Source: CAZMBI01 sp964564675
GTDB lineage: Bacteria > Pseudomonadota > Alphaproteobacteria > Rickettsiales > UBA3002
Assembly: GCA_964564675.1 (NCBI GenBank)
Contig: CAZMBI010000001.1
Coordinates: 62,001-126,000, forward strand
Direction: 5' to 3'
DNA length: 64,000 nt
Shown here: one piece after another, positions 63,786-64,000 of the stretch
Layout: each line of letters starts with the position of its first letter
How positions within the stretch are numbered: the stretch's first letter is position 1
Made by a program: the position numbers and the translations under genes
The notes under the pieces: generated by a model
Seen by the model: only the letters and a program-made list of their open reading frames with translations
Told to the model about the DNA's origin: nothing
Database searches by the model: none

Positions 63786-64000
63786 ATGGCAAGAAAAACG
63801 GGAGGTAACGACAACGACCCGGTGGTCATTAAAAAATACGCTAACCGTCGGCTTTATAATACGCAAACCAGCACCTATGTCACGCTCGACGATTTGTGCG
63901 AAATGGTCAAAGAGGGAACTGATTTTGTCGTTGTTGACGCCAAAAGCGGCGGTGAGCTGACCAAACAGGTGCTAACTCAGATTATTTTCGAGCAGGAGTC
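63786..64000 (+). CDS. phaR: PHA synthesis repressor PhaR, N-terminal part
   Basis: Senses PHA granules and represses phasin and PHA genes. The frame starts at ATG 63786 after GAGGGG and runs out of the window without a stop. The 71 residues seen have the PhaR DNA-binding domain: VVIKKYANRRLYNTQTSTYV, TLDDLCEMVKEGTDFVVVDA and GGELTKQVLTQIIFEQES. It is divergent from the granule protein gene. Confidence 0.96.
   Translation, partial: MARKTGGNDNDPVVIKKYANRRLYNTQTSTYVTLDDLCEMVKEGTDFVVVDAKSGGELTKQVLTQIIFEQE

Overview
The window is one continuous stretch of a bacterial chromosome, about 55% GC by eye, from an alphaproteobacterium. The lineage call rests on gene content: a fused ispDF, lpxI in place of lpxH, hemC-hemD followed by a mitofilin-like gene and a zinc-ribbon HemY with tsaD divergent, rhamnose, ubiquinone and polyhydroxyalkanoate (PHA) genes, and an alphaproteobacterial 6S RNA. 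Several lineage-specific genes, one of them a very large wall hydrolase, sit between the housekeeping genes. This fits a poorly studied free-living or predatory order (Micavibrionales-like is one possibility), but the sequence alone does not settle that.

Region by region. 1-11265 (+): the envelope cluster pyrH(partial)-frr-uppS-cdsA-dxr-rseP-bamA-skp-lpxD-fabZ-lpxA-lpxI. 11331-11521: a 6S RNA gene with its own promoter, not previously marked because it encodes no protein. 11565-13346 (-): pgpA and ispDF. 13489-25046: dusB with an in-frame palindromic insertion, a 1032-residue hydrolase with three catalytic modules, purB, serC-serA, and several orphan genes including a 50-residue protein. 25243-33346: recO, a polyprenyl diphosphate synthase, an orphan membrane protein, dnaE, and a HupE-like/ModA-like pair that overlap head to head. 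33274-38539: tsaD and hemC-hemD-mitofilin-hemY. 38613-43850 (-): truB-rpsO-pnp, a lipoprotein and two orphan membrane proteins. 44034-49916: rpsT, a rhodanese and dnaA on the minus strand, with DnaA boxes upstream of rpsT, then mutM, ubiE and ubiB. 50239-53984 (-): the four dTDP-L-rhamnose genes. 54109-57159 (-): an ExbB-ExbD-ExbD-TonB motor and a Trm112-like protein. 57309-59643: tRNA-Gly, tRNA-His and tRNA-Pro enclosing a four-gene MerTP-like metal operon. 59813-64000: PHA genes phaB, phaA, a short phaC, a granule protein with a histone-like tail, and divergent phaR (partial).

How they work together: the first cluster couples ribosome recycling and isoprenoid supply to lipid A, phospholipid and outer-membrane protein assembly. 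uppS, cdsA, dxr, ispDF, pgpA and the polyprenyl synthase feed the carriers, phospholipids and quinone tails, and ubiE/ubiB finish ubiquinone. The most unusual items are the tri-catalytic murein hydrolase, the tRNA-flanked metal operon with a MerT/MerP core but no merA or merR, the overlapping HupE-like gene that has lost its metal-binding histidines, the histone-tailed PHA protein beside a short synthase, and dispersed short palindromic repeats, one of them inside the dusB reading frame.
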